DNA of 64,000 nt, from positions 124,001 to 188,000 of the forward strand of contig CAWINT010000005.1 in assembly GCA_963837515.1 (NCBI GenBank). The letters run 5' to 3'. Shown in pieces: positions 24,503 through 33,264 of the stretch. The stretch comes from RYN-230 sp963837515 (GTDB lineage: Bacteria; Actinomycetota; Actinomycetes; Streptosporangiales; Streptosporangiaceae). Positions within the stretch are counted from its first letter, which is position 1, and every line of letters begins with the position of its first letter. The notes beneath the pieces were generated by a model that made no database searches, was not told where the DNA came from, and saw only the letters and a program-made list of their open reading frames with translations. The translations under genes were made by a program, and so were the position numbers.

Positions 24503-24567
24503 CGGCAATCCCGTCTCGGCAGTCGTGGTGGGGCCCACTCGTACAACGGGCGAATCAGAAGAGCCGT

Positions 24568-26241
24568 TCAGCTGAACGCGGGCCCGTCCGGCCGCCAGCC
24601 CGCGGGCTCACGGAGTTCCTCCGCAGTGGTCTCCCGCAGCCCGTCGCCGGCGATCAGCCAGCGGGTGATGCCTGCCGCTTCGAGGAAGGGCAGATCGTGA
24701 CTGGCGATGAGCAGGGCGCCCTGGTACGAGGCGAGTGCGCTGGTCAGCTGGCGCACGCTGGCCAGGTCGAGGCTGTTGGTCGGCTCGTCCAGGATCAGCA
24801 GCTGCGGGGCGGGGGTGGCCAGCAGCAGGGCAGCGAGCGTGGCCCGGAACCGCTCCCCGCCGGACAGCGTGCCGGCCAGCTGGTCGGCCCGGCTGCCCCG
24901 GAACAGGAACCGGGCCAGCTGGGCCCGGATCTGGTTGCCGGTGACCCCGGGGGCCAGCCGCGCGACGTTGGCCGCGACGCTCGCCGCCCCGTCGAGCACG
25001 TCCAGCCGCTGCGGCAGGAACCGGAGCGGGACGAACGCGGTGGCCTCGCCCGAGCGCGGCGGGAGTTCCCCGGTGATGGTGCGCAGCAGTGCCGTCTTCC
25101 CGGCCCCGTTGCGCCCGGCCAGGGCGACGCGCTCGGGGCCGCGCAGTTCCAGGCTGACTTCCTGCAGCGGGCCGAACCGGGGACACAGCCGCGCCAGCCG
25201 CAGCACCGTGCGGCCGGCGGGCACCGCGGTCTGCGGCAGGTCCACCCGGATCTCGGCGTCGTCGCGGACCGCCTCGGCGGCCTGCTCCCGGCCCTCGCGG
25301 GCCGCGGCGAGCCGCCCAGCGTGCACGCCCTCGATCCGCCCGGCCGATTCCTGCGCGGACCGCTGACGGGCGCCGGCCACGGCCCGCGGGATGCCGCCCT
25401 GGGCGGCCGTTCTCGCGCCGCTGCGCTGGCGGCGGGCTAGCCGGGTCTGGGTGGTACGCAGTTCGCGCTGCTCCCGGCGCTCCTCGGCGGCCGCGGTCCG
25501 GAGCGCCCGGCCGGCCGCCTCCGGCTGGGTGGCGAGCGCGCCGGCGTAGCCTGACCAGCCGCCGCCGTACCAGGTCAGGGTGCCGGAGTGCAGCTCGGCG
25601 ATGCGGTCCACGTGCTCCAGCAGGTCACGATCGTGGCTGACCACGATCAGCACGCCGGAATGCCACGCCTCGACGGCGGCGGTGAGCCGCTGCCGCCCGA
25701 ACAGGTCCAGGTTGTTGGTCGGCTCGTCCAGCAGCAGCACGTCGGGGTGCTGCAGCAACAGCGCGGCCAGGGCCAGCAGGTGGGTCTCCCCGCCGGACAG
25801 CTGCCCCACGGTGCGGTCCAGCCCGGCCTCGCCCAGGCCGAGGGAACCTAGCGTGGCCAGGGCCCGCTCCTCGACGTCCCAGTCGTCGCCGATCGTCTCG
25901 AAGTGCTCGTCCCGGGCGTCCCCGGCCTCGATGGCGTGCAGCGCCGCGCGCCGCGCGGCGATACCCAGGGCCTGGTCGGTGCGCAGCGCTGTGTCCAGCG
26001 TGATGTCCTGCGGCAGGTAGCCGAGACGGCCGGTCACGGTCACCGAGCCGCCGCTGGGCTGCAGCTGGCCGGCCAGCAGCTGCAACAGGGTGGACTTCCC
26101 GGTGCCGTTCGCGCCGACCAGGCCGGTGCGGCCGGGGCCGGTGCGCAGTGACAGGCCGTCGAATACGCGGGCGCCGCCGGGCCAGGCGAAGCCCAGTGCG
26201 GAGCAGGTCACCGAGGGGGCGGGGGTGGCGGGGCTGGGCAT
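24568..26241 (-). CDS. ABC-F family ATPase
   Basis: 557 residues with two ABC domains and no membrane part. Domain 1: Walker A GANGTGKST, signature LSGGETHLL, Walker B VLLLDEPTNNLD. Domain 2: Walker A GRNGAGKTA, signature LSGGERFRA, LLILDEPTNSLD. The inter-domain linker (~250-320) is Arg/Ala-rich and helical, as expected for the P-site tRNA interaction motif. ABC-F proteins act on ribosomes, in translation control or antibiotic target protection; which applies here is not decidable. GAGGA lies six bases before the ATG at 26241. It diverges from the universal stress gene across a region with a DosR-like palindrome. Confidence 0.9.
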   Translation of the reverse strand: MPSPATPAPSVTCSALGFAWPGGARVFDGLSLRTGPGRTGLVGANGTGKSTLLQLLAGQLQPSGGSVTVTGRLGYLPQDITLDTALRTDQALGIAARRAALHAIEAGDARDEHFETIGDDWDVEERALATLGSLGLGEAGLDRTVGQLSGGETHLLALAALLLQHPDVLLLDEPTNNLDLFGRQRLTAAVEAWHSGVLIVVSHDRDLLEHVDRIAELHSGTLTWYGGGWSGYAGALATQPEAAGRALRTAAAEERREQRELRTTQTRLARRQRSGARTAAQGGIPRAVAGARQRSAQESAGRIEGVHAGRLAAAREGREQAAEAVRDDAEIRVDLPQTAVPAGRTVLRLARLCPRFGPLQEVSLELRGPERVALAGRNGAGKTALLRTITGELPPRSGEATAFVPLRFLPQRLDVLDGAASVAANVARLAPGVTGNQIRAQLARFLFRGSRADQLAGTLSGGERFRATLAALLLATPAPQLLILDEPTNSLDLASVRQLTSALASYQGALLIASHDLPFLEAAGITRWLIAGDGLRETTAEELREPAGWRPDGPAFS

Positions 26242-26369
26242 GAGCGTCCTCGTAGTCGCAGCCGACGTGGCACGGGCAACGTGTGCGACCACCGCGCGAT
26301 GATCGCGAGCTCAGCTGCGCACTGTGCACCTCTCCCGCAGGCACCAGGACCCGCCAAGCCTACCGGACG

Positions 26370-26387
26370 CCGGGACCACGGTCCCGG
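26370..26387. promoter_or_regulatory. DosR-like palindrome 2 in the ABC-F / universal-stress intergenic region
   Basis: CCGGGACC-AC-GGTCCCGG is a perfect 18-bp palindrome containing GGGAC-CACG-GTCCC (26372-26385). It lies 105 bases upstream of the universal-stress ATG and about 130 bases upstream of the ABC-F ATG, so it could serve either or both. Confidence 0.55.
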
Positions 26388-26491
26388 TCCCGCGGCCCGG
26401 ATGGCCCTGGTCCCACGGCGGCCGCCCCGGCGACGGTAGAGACGGAGGCCTCCGGCCACCGGGCTGGAGCCCGCGCGGAAGGAGCCGGGAT

Positions 26492-26932
26492 ATGGCTGGG
26501 ATCACGGTCGGCTTCGACGGGTCTCCGGGGGCCAAGCTGGCACTGCGCTGGGCGATGCGCGAGGCGGCCGCCCGCCGGGCCCTGCTCACCGTGCTGGCTG
26601 TGCACCCGGCGCCGGCCAGCGCCTGGACCGGTCACCCGATCGTCGTCCCGGCGGATGAGGCCGCCGTGCAGCGGGCCCGGCGGGTAGCCGAGGAAGCAGT
26701 CGCGAAGGCCGCGGCCGAGTTCGGCGATTCCGTGGCCGCGCTGGTCACAGTGCGTTCGGTCAACGGGTTTCCGGCCGAGGCGCTGATCCAGGCCTCAGCG
26801 GACGCCGACCTGGTGGTGGTGGGCTCGCGGGGCACCAACCCGGTGCAGCGGCTGCTGGTCGGCTCGGTGAGCACCGAGGTGCTGCACCACGCGCACTGCC
26901 CGGTGGTGGTCGTGCCGGATGACCGGCGGTGA
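26492..26932 (+). CDS. Universal stress protein (single UspA domain)
   Basis: 146 residues. It starts ITVGFDGSPGAKLALRWAMREA and ends with the ATP-binding motif GSRGTNPVQRLLVGSVSTEVLHHAHCPVVVV, matching the G-2x-G-9x-G(S/T) pattern of ATP-binding Usp proteins. In M. tuberculosis such proteins (Rv2623 and relatives) are induced by hypoxia through DosR. GGAAGGAG precedes the ATG. Its TGA overlaps the GTG of the CBS-BON gene, so the two are cotranslated. Confidence 0.92.
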   Translation: MAGITVGFDGSPGAKLALRWAMREAAARRALLTVLAVHPAPASAWTGHPIVVPADEAAVQRARRVAEEAVAKAAAEFGDSVAALVTVRSVNGFPAEALIQASADADLVVVGSRGTNPVQRLLVGSVSTEVLHHAHCPVVVVPDDRR

Positions 26933-27630
26933 GGGCGGATCTGGCTGGGGTGATGAGGATGGACAGTCGGGTGCGGGACGTCATGACGCAGGACGTCGTG
27001 TCGATCCGGGAAACGGCGGACTACAAGGACATCGTCGGGGTGATGCGACAGTTGCACGTGAGCGCCTTCCCCGTGCTCGACGCGGCCGACCGCCTGGTCG
27101 GGGTGGTGTCCGAGGCGGATCTGCTGCTCAAGGAGGTAGGCCAGGAGGCCCTGGCCGGGTTCCTGGTGGCCACCGGGCGGCGCGGCGAGCGGGCGAAGGC
27201 GGCCGGGGTGACCGCCGCCGACCTCATGACCACCCCGGCGGTGACGGTCCACCCCGACGACAGCGTGGCGGACGCCGCCCGGCTCATGCACGACCGCCGG
27301 GTGAAGCGGCTGCCCGTGGTCAACGCCGCGGGCCGCCTGGTGGGCATCGTGAGCCGGGTGGACCTGCTCGCCGTCTTCGACCAGCCCGACGACGAGCTCC
27401 GGGAAAAGGTGATCAAGGATCTGCTCGCCGGGGAGTTCGCCGCGGACCCGGGAGCGTTCGACGTGACCGTCCAGTCCGGCGTCGTCACCGTCACCGGCCA
27501 GGTGGAGAGCCGTGATCAGGTGCCGGCCGTGATCGAGGAGATCCGGAACACGGAGGGCGTGGTGGCCGTGCGGAACCGGCTCGGCTTCCGCCGCACCGCT
27601 GGCCGGCCCGCGCGATCCGCCCCGCGATGA
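26929..27630 (+). CDS. Two CBS domains plus BON domain protein
   Basis: 233 residues. CBS pair: residues ~15-70 (VRDVMTQDVVSI...GVVSEADLL) and ~95-155 (DLMTTPAVTV...GIVSRVDLL). A BON domain follows (~160-225: DVTVQSGVVTVTGQVESRDQVPAV). CBS pairs bind adenine nucleotides; BON domains bind membranes or other proteins. The arrangement resembles DosR-regulated HRP1 (Rv2626c) extended by BON. The GTG at 26929 overlaps the preceding stop (GTGA); ATGs at 26953 and 26959 are alternatives. Confidence 0.88.
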   Translation: MRADLAGVMRMDSRVRDVMTQDVVSIRETADYKDIVGVMRQLHVSAFPVLDAADRLVGVVSEADLLLKEVGQEALAGFLVATGRRGERAKAAGVTAADLMTTPAVTVHPDDSVADAARLMHDRRVKRLPVVNAAGRLVGIVSRVDLLAVFDQPDDELREKVIKDLLAGEFAADPGAFDVTVQSGVVTVTGQVESRDQVPAVIEEIRNTEGVVAVRNRLGFRRTAGRPARSAPR

Positions 27631-27750
27631 GTGCCGGGCTCAGCCATGACCGAGGTCCCGGCGGCCGGGGAGGTATGCCGCGCTGATACGGCTGCGCGGT
27701 GGGCGCGGCATGACCTGCCCGATCGAGCGCGGCCTGGCGTGATCACTCCG

Positions 27751-27780
27751 CTCCGGCCGGGACCGGGGCCCCGGCCGGGG
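27751..27780. terminator. GC-rich hairpin between convergent CBS-BON and CoA-ligase genes
   Basis: CTCCGGCCGG (27751-27760) pairs with CCGGCCGGGG (27771-27780) with one G-U pair around a 10-base loop. It lies in the 179-base convergent gap, which otherwise holds no supported gene. Confidence 0.45.
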
Positions 27781-27809
27781 CGGGCCCCCGCCAAGGGTCC
27801 CCGGCGTGG

Positions 27810-29348
27810 TCAGGCGCCGCCGACGCGGCGCTCGCGACCGGCCCAGTACGGCTCGCGCAGCACCTTGCGCTGCAGCTTGCCGACCACGCTCTTGGGCAGC
27901 GGCTCGGTGGTGAACCCGACCCGGGACGGCTTCTTGTACGAGCCGAGCCGCTCGGTGACCAGCGCGATGATCTCCGGCTCCGTCACCGTGGCGCCGGGCT
28001 CGACCGTGCACACCGCCATCGGCGTCTCGCCCCACGCCTCGTGCGGGATGCCGAACACGGCGACCTCCCGCACCTGCGGGTGGTCCGCGATGACGGTCTC
28101 CAGCTCGGCCGGCCAGATGTTGAACCCGCCGGAAACGATCATGTCGTCGGCCCGGTCGAGGACGTACAGGTACCCGTAGTGGTCCAGCCGCCCGATGTCC
28201 TCGGTGCGGACCCACCCGTCGATGAGCCGCCGCGGGGTCAGCTCGTCGTCTTCCCAGAACCCGCGCATCTGCGCCTCGACCTTGGCGTAGATCTCGCCCT
28301 CCGCGCCGATCGGCAGGGCGTTCCCCTCGGGGTCGCGGATCTCGATGAGCGCGAACGGCAGCACCCGCCCGGCCGCCCGCAGCGGGTTGGCGTCAGGCAG
28401 TTCGGCGAACCACTCCTCCGGGGTCATTACCGTCAGCGGTACCGCCTCGGTCTGCCCGAACACCTGGTACAGCACGTCGCCGAAGACGTCGCGGGCCCGG
28501 AGCGCGGTGGCGTCGGTGATCGGCGCGCCGCCGACCAGGACGGTCTTCAGGGCGGGCCAGTCCTCCTTGGTGGCCAGCGGGTGCCGGCACAGCGGCGGCA
28601 GCATCGACGGCGCGGCGAACATGTGGCTGACCCGGTGGTCCCGCATCATCCGCAATACCTTCTCCGGCTCGAACGCGCCGAACAGCAGGTTGGCCGAGCC
28701 GTGCAGCCAGGTCGGCAGGAACAGGTAGCCGGAGGCGTGCGAGATCGGGCCCGCGTGACCGACCACGCTGCTCAGCCGCAGCGGGGCCAGCCGGTAGAAC
28801 CAGTTGCGGCAGTTCACCAGCCAGTCGTGCTGGGTGTAGCCGACCCCTTTGGGCCGCCCGGTGGTCCCGGCCGAGTGCCGGATGATGTACCAGTCGTCCG
28901 GCCAGACCTCGACCATCGGGTCCGCGGCGGGCTGGGCGACCAGCCAGTCCTCGTAGCCGTCATCGCGGACGATGACGTGCTCCAGCGCCGGGATCTCCCG
29001 CTCCAGGCCGGCCACGGTGTCCGCGTACACCTGGTCGGTGAGCACGACGCGGGCGGCGGTCTGCTCCAGCATCTGCGCGTGCGACCGGCGCGCGTTGCGC
29101 GCGTACAGCGGGACCCGGACCGCGCCCGCGATGGCGGCACCGAGGAACAGGTCCGCGGCGCCGAGGTTGTTGTCCTCCAGGCCGGCCACCCGGTCGCCCG
29201 GCTGGACGCCGAGCGCCCGGAGCGCGTTGGCCACCCGGACACCGCGGTCCCACGCCTGCACGAAGGTCAGCGTGCGCTGCTCGGTGATGATCGCGGTACG
29301 GCCGCCGTAGATCTGGGCGGCCTGGCGCATGAGGCTCGGGACGTCCAT
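27810..29348 (-). CDS. AMP-forming CoA ligase, last gene of the MCC-type operon
   Basis: 512 residues. The P-loop reads RHSAGTTGRPKG, with Ser-Ala in place of the usual Thr-Ser. It continues with GQTEAVPL, WVRTEDIGRLDHYGY and the catalytic lysine in PKSVVGKLQRK. It forms an acyl-adenylate and then an acyl-CoA. It lies 67 bases after the acyl-CoA dehydrogenase and is probably cotranscribed. In this context a branched short- or medium-chain acid is a reasonable substrate (inference). Confidence 0.86.
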   Translation of the reverse strand: MDVPSLMRQAAQIYGGRTAIITEQRTLTFVQAWDRGVRVANALRALGVQPGDRVAGLEDNNLGAADLFLGAAIAGAVRVPLYARNARRSHAQMLEQTAARVVLTDQVYADTVAGLEREIPALEHVIVRDDGYEDWLVAQPAADPMVEVWPDDWYIIRHSAGTTGRPKGVGYTQHDWLVNCRNWFYRLAPLRLSSVVGHAGPISHASGYLFLPTWLHGSANLLFGAFEPEKVLRMMRDHRVSHMFAAPSMLPPLCRHPLATKEDWPALKTVLVGGAPITDATALRARDVFGDVLYQVFGQTEAVPLTVMTPEEWFAELPDANPLRAAGRVLPFALIEIRDPEGNALPIGAEGEIYAKVEAQMRGFWEDDELTPRRLIDGWVRTEDIGRLDHYGYLYVLDRADDMIVSGGFNIWPAELETVIADHPQVREVAVFGIPHEAWGETPMAVCTVEPGATVTEPEIIALVTERLGSYKKPSRVGFTTEPLPKSVVGKLQRKVLREPYWAGRERRVGGA

Positions 29349-29415
29349 CGGTGCATCTCCTCACTCGCCCGCTGACGGCGTTGTCATGGCACGGGAAGTT
29401 CAGGGCGGCCGTGGC

Positions 29416-30615
29416 TCAGACCGGCAGCCCGAGACCGCGGGCGATCAGCATCCGCTGCACCTCGGAGGTGCCCTCGCCGATCGTGAGGATCCGGGCGTCA
29501 GCGTAGTGCCGGGTCGCGCTCGTCTCCTGGATGAAGCCGTAGCCGCCCTGGAGCTGGGTGGCCAGGTAGGCGGCCTTGTTGGCCAGTTCGGAGGCCATCA
29601 GCTTGGCGATGGCCGCCTCCTGCCGGATGGGCTGGCCGTGGTCGAACTTCCAGGCCGCGTCGTAGGTGAGCACCCGGGCGGTCGCGGCCATCGCGGCGAT
29701 GTCCGCCACCCCGAAGGCCACCCCCTGGTGGCCGCCCAGCGGCTGGCCGAACGACTCACGGTCGGCGACGAAGCGCAGCGTGTCCTCCAGGCTGCCCCGG
29801 GCCGCCCCCACGCTCATCGCCGCGATCGGCAGCCGGGCCCAGGTGAGGAACTGCAGCGCCTCCCGGTACCCGGCCCCCGTCCCGCCGAGCAGCGCCGCCG
29901 CGGGCACCCGCACGTTGTCGAAGTACAGCGGGTGGGTGTCGGAGGCGCGCCAGCCCAGCTTGGCGTAGGCCGGGGCCACCGTCACCCCCGGCGCGTCCAG
30001 CGGCACCAGCAGCGCAGATACCTCCGGCCGCCCGGGCCGCCCCGCGCCGGTCCGGGCGAACAGCGTCACATAACGCGAAAACGGCGTGCCGCTGTTCGTA
30101 ATGAACTGCTTGGCGCCGTTGATGACCCAGCCGGAACCGTCCCGGGCCGCGGTGGTGCTGATATTCCCGGCGTCGGAGCCGCCCGAGGGCTCGGTCAGCC
30201 CGAACGCCACGAACGTCTCCCCGGCCGCCGCCGCCCGGATCACCCCGGCCAGGTCGTCGCGGTCACCGGCTAGCCGGGCCAGCAGCGCGGCGCTGATCGC
30301 CTGGACGTGCACGGTGACCGCGAACGAGGCGTCCACCGCCGCGAGTTCCTCGATGGCCAGGCACAGCGTCCGCACGTCCGCGCCGGACCCGCCGAGCTCG
30401 GCGGGCACTAGGAGGCCGAACAGCCCGAGTTTCCCGGCCGCCCGCACCAGGTCCGGGTCGAACCGCGCTTCGATACTGCGGCGCCCGGCCTCCGGCGCGA
30501 TCACATCCAGCGCGAACTCCCGCATCGCCTTCCGCCAGGCGCGGTGCTCGTCGGTCAGCGCCCACGGCACGTCCACGATGCCGCCCGCTTCGTCCGTGCC
30601 TGGCGTGCTGGTCAT
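29416..30615 (-). CDS. Acyl-CoA dehydrogenase
   Basis: 399 residues, standard length. FAD-binding segments FGLTEPSGGSDAGN and KQFITNSG are present, and the C-terminal IGEGTSEVQRMLIARGLG carries the glutamate (in EGT) used as the alpha-proton base in short-chain and isovaleryl-CoA dehydrogenases. Mycobacterial leucine-catabolic loci have fadE19 in the equivalent place, so isovaleryl-CoA to 3-methylcrotonyl-CoA is a plausible reaction, feeding the carboxylase encoded upstream in the same operon. Substrate is inferred from context only. Confidence 0.87.
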   Translation of the reverse strand: MTSTPGTDEAGGIVDVPWALTDEHRAWRKAMREFALDVIAPEAGRRSIEARFDPDLVRAAGKLGLFGLLVPAELGGSGADVRTLCLAIEELAAVDASFAVTVHVQAISAALLARLAGDRDDLAGVIRAAAAGETFVAFGLTEPSGGSDAGNISTTAARDGSGWVINGAKQFITNSGTPFSRYVTLFARTGAGRPGRPEVSALLVPLDAPGVTVAPAYAKLGWRASDTHPLYFDNVRVPAAALLGGTGAGYREALQFLTWARLPIAAMSVGAARGSLEDTLRFVADRESFGQPLGGHQGVAFGVADIAAMAATARVLTYDAAWKFDHGQPIRQEAAIAKLMASELANKAAYLATQLQGGYGFIQETSATRHYADARILTIGEGTSEVQRMLIARGLGLPV

Positions 30616-30643
30616 CCGCGGGCTCCCTGTCTCGGCGTGGGGA

Positions 30644-30691
30644 CCGTCCCGGTGTGGGACCGTCCCGGTGTGGGGCCGTCCCGGTGTGGGG
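30644..30691. repeat. 16-bp tandem repeat, three copies
   Basis: CCGTCCCGGTGTGGG plus one variable base repeats three times (starts 30644, 30660, 30676) in the non-coding gap between the frameshifted TetR gene and the acyl-CoA dehydrogenase start. It would be transcribed as part of the minus-strand operon. Confidence 0.85.
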
Positions 30692-30717
30692 ACAGGTCCA
30701 GCCTGCCCCCGGGCCGG

Positions 30718-31432
30718 TTATTTTTTCAAGTCACAACTAGATTTTTCGGCCCGGGCCCGGCGTGCCACCCCGCGGGGCTGGCCCGGCGGCTGGCCGGCGG
30801 GCAGCGCCGGGGGTGACTGGCCGGCGGGCAGGAACGGCGCCACCAGCGTGGCGGACAGCGACTCGGCCAGCTGCTCCGGGCTCATCGGGCCGGCCGGGGA
30901 GTACCACTCCGGGATGTAGGCCAGCGCCCCGAACGCCGCCATCAGCGCCACCCTGGCCTGCCCGTGGTCCAGCCCGGCCCCGGCCGCGCACTGCGCCGCG
31001 ACCCGGCGGATGATGTCGCCGTGCGCCCGCTTCAGCTCGGCCAGCCGGGCCTGGATCCGCGGCACCGGGACGTACATCTTGAGGAAGAGGGGGACGAACG
31101 CGGGGTAGTCGCGCGTCTCGATCAGCACCTGCTCGGCGAACATCCGCCGCAGCCGCACGGCTGGCGGGTCCCCCGTGGCGGCGATGGCCTGCAGCCGGTG
31201 CGCGACCTCCGTCGCGGAGTGCTCCACGCAGGCCAGGAACATCTCCTCCTTGGACGGGAAGTAGTGGTAGAGGCTGGGGCCGCGCAACCCCCGGCCAGGC
31301 GATCTCCTCGAAGCCGGCGCCCTCGTAGCCGCGCTCGGCGAACACCCGCGCCGCCTCCTCCTCGGCGCGGCGGATGCGCTCGGCGCGCTTGCGCGCCACG
31401 TGCGCGCTCGCGCCAGGCCGGGGATCAGCCAT
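30718..31432 (-). pseudogene. TetR-family regulator with a frameshift inside the HTH
   Basis: From ATG 31432 the frame gives a TetR N terminus (KRAERIRRAEEEAARVFAERGYEGAGFEEIAW) and then loses similarity. From about 31287 a second frame continues the family pattern (RGPSLYHYFPSKEEMF) through a full ligand domain to TAA at 30718. The break is near 31288-31296 in a CCGGGGG run; the spacing needs either one base fewer or two more. It lies between the biotin carboxylase and the acyl-CoA dehydrogenase. Either the gene is dead or the run was misread. A complete TetR gene diverges from the other end of the operon and could do the regulation. Confidence 0.8.
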
Positions 31433-31485
31433 GCTCACCGTCCGTCCGCTGAGTGCCTCCCGGTGAGGGTACGCCGGCCTGGCGG

Positions 31486-33264
31486 TCAGGTCAGTTCGCA
31501 GATCACCTGGTCCTGGGTGACGGCGTCGCCGGGCGCCACGCCCAGCCCGGTCACCGTCCCGGCCCGGTGCGCGGTGACCGGGTTCTCCATCTTCATCGCC
31601 TCGACCACGGCGATCACGTCCCCGGGTGCCACCGGCTGGCCCTCCTGCGCCGTCACCTTGGTCACGGTGCCCTGCATGGGCGCGAGGACCGCACCGCCCG
31701 GGTTCGCCGCCGCGGGCCGGGCCGGGCCGGCCGCCGCCTGGGCGCGCGCGGCCAGGCCGTGCGCCGCCGGCCCCAGGGCGGCCAGCCCGGGCAGCCGCAC
31801 CGCCATCCGCCGCCCGCCCACCAGCACGCCCACCAGGTCCGCCGTCCTGGTCTGCGGCCCGTCCGGCCCGTCCGGCCCGCCCGCCCGGCCCGCCGCCCCG
31901 CCGGGCAGCCGGAAGCCGGTCTCGATCCAGCGGGTGTGCACGGCGAATCCATCCGGCCCGGCCGCGGTGAACGCGGGGTCCCGGACCACCGCCCGGTGGA
32001 AGGGCACCACGGTGGTCAGGCCCGCCACGGCCAGCTCGTCCAGCGCGCGCCGGCTGCGCTGCAGCGCCTGCTCGCGGTCCGCGCCGGTGACGATCAGCTT
32101 GGCCAGCATCGAGTCGAACCGCCCGTCCACCTCGTCGCCCGCCTGGACCCCGGAGTCGACCCGCACCCCCGGGCCCTCGGGCAGCACCAGCGCGGTGATC
32201 CGGCCCGGGGCGGGCAGGAAGTCCCGGGCCGGGTCCTCGGCGTTGATCCGGAACTCGAACGCGTGCCCGCGGGGGGCCGGGTCCTCGCTCAGCCGCAGCC
32301 GCTCGCCCGCGGCGATCCGGAACGTCTCGCGCACCAGGTCGATCCCGGTCGTCTCCTCGGTGACCGGGTGCTCGACCTGCAGCCGGGTGTTGACTTCGAG
32401 GAAGGACAGGGTGCCGTCCCGGCCGAGCAGGTACTCGACCGTCCCCGCCCCGGCGTAGCCCGCGGCCCGGCAGATGGCCCGGGCCGAAGAGCGCAGCCGG
32501 GCCCGCTGCGGCCCGGTGAGAAACGGCGCGGGCGCCTCCTCCACCAGCTTCTGGTGCCGCCGCTGCAGGGTGCAGTCGCGGGTGCCGGCCACGATGACCG
32601 TGCCGTGCTGGTCGGCCAGCACCTGCGCCTCCACGTGGCGGGGCTGGTCCAGGTAGCGCTCGGCGTAGCACTCGCCCCGGCCGAACGCGGCCAGCGCCTC
32701 GCGGCGGGCGGACTCGTAGCGCTCCGGGATCTCGGCCATCGTGTCGGCCACCCGGAAACCACGCCCGCCACCGCCGAAGGCCGCCTTGATGGCGACTGGC
32801 AGACCATGCTCGGCCGCGAAGGCGGCGATGTCGTCCGGGCCGGCCACGGTGCCCGCCGTGCCGGGGACGAGCGGGGCACCCACGCGCTCGGCGATCCGCC
32901 GGGCGGTGACCTTGTCGCCGAGGTCGCGGATCGCCTGCGGCGGGGGGCCGATCCAGGTGAGCCCGGCATCCACCACGGCCTGCGCGAAGTCGGCGCTCTC
33001 GGCCAGGAAGCCGTAGCCCGGGTGCACCGCGTCGGCGCCGGTCCGTTGCGCCGCGGCCAGGATCGCGGCCACGGACAGGTACGTCTCGGCCGGCCCGGTC
33101 CCGGGCAGCGGCCAGGACTCGTCGGCCATCCGGACGTGCCGGGCGCCGCTGTCCGGGCCGGCGTACACGGCCACGCTGGCCAGTCCGGCGTCCCGGGCGG
33201 CCCGGATGATCCGCACCGCGATCTCGCCGCGGTTGGCCACCAGGACCCGGGTCAGCTCAGGCAC
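31486..33264 (-). CDS. Acyl-CoA carboxylase alpha subunit (biotin carboxylase + BCCP), methylcrotonyl-CoA type
   Basis: 592 residues, GTG start. The biotin carboxylase domain has RVLVANRGEIAVRIIRAA, the ATP-grasp loop AFGGGGRGFRV and FLEVNTRLQVEHPVTEETTG. The C-terminal biotinyl domain has EAMKMEN with the biotinylated lysine. With the beta subunit at 35096 it forms an acyl-CoA carboxylase; the gene set matches the AccA1-AccD1 locus of mycobacteria, a methylcrotonyl-CoA carboxylase. Its start overlaps the LLM gene by eight bases. The low-complexity linker before the biotinyl domain (~440-515) is Gly/Ala/Pro-rich. Confidence 0.93.
   Translation of the reverse strand: MPELTRVLVANRGEIAVRIIRAARDAGLASVAVYAGPDSGARHVRMADESWPLPGTGPAETYLSVAAILAAAQRTGADAVHPGYGFLAESADFAQAVVDAGLTWIGPPPQAIRDLGDKVTARRIAERVGAPLVPGTAGTVAGPDDIAAFAAEHGLPVAIKAAFGGGGRGFRVADTMAEIPERYESARREALAAFGRGECYAERYLDQPRHVEAQVLADQHGTVIVAGTRDCTLQRRHQKLVEEAPAPFLTGPQRARLRSSARAICRAAGYAGAGTVEYLLGRDGTLSFLEVNTRLQVEHPVTEETTGIDLVRETFRIAAGERLRLSEDPAPRGHAFEFRINAEDPARDFLPAPGRITALVLPEGPGVRVDSGVQAGDEVDGRFDSMLAKLIVTGADREQALQRSRRALDELAVAGLTTVVPFHRAVVRDPAFTAAGPDGFAVHTRWIETGFRLPGGAAGRAGGPDGPDGPQTRTADLVGVLVGGRRMAVRLPGLAALGPAAHGLAARAQAAAGPARPAAANPGGAVLAPMQGTVTKVTAQEGQPVAPGDVIAVVEAMKMENPVTAHRAGTVTGLGVAPGDAVTQDQVICELT

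Noticed and set aside
24565..24578. CGTTCAG-CTGAACG palindrome as an operator
   Set aside because: It overlaps the ABC-F stop codon, so a 3' hairpin or chance is more likely than regulation; left as a note only.
27631..28179. Plus-strand frame starting MPGSAMTEVPAAGE after the CBS-BON gene
   Set aside because: It mostly overlaps the CoA ligase in antisense, lacks a ribosome site and has no recognised motif.
30644..30675. GGGAC-C-GTCCC motifs as further DosR-like boxes
   Set aside because: The two halves are one base apart instead of four and are part of a 16-bp tandem repeat.
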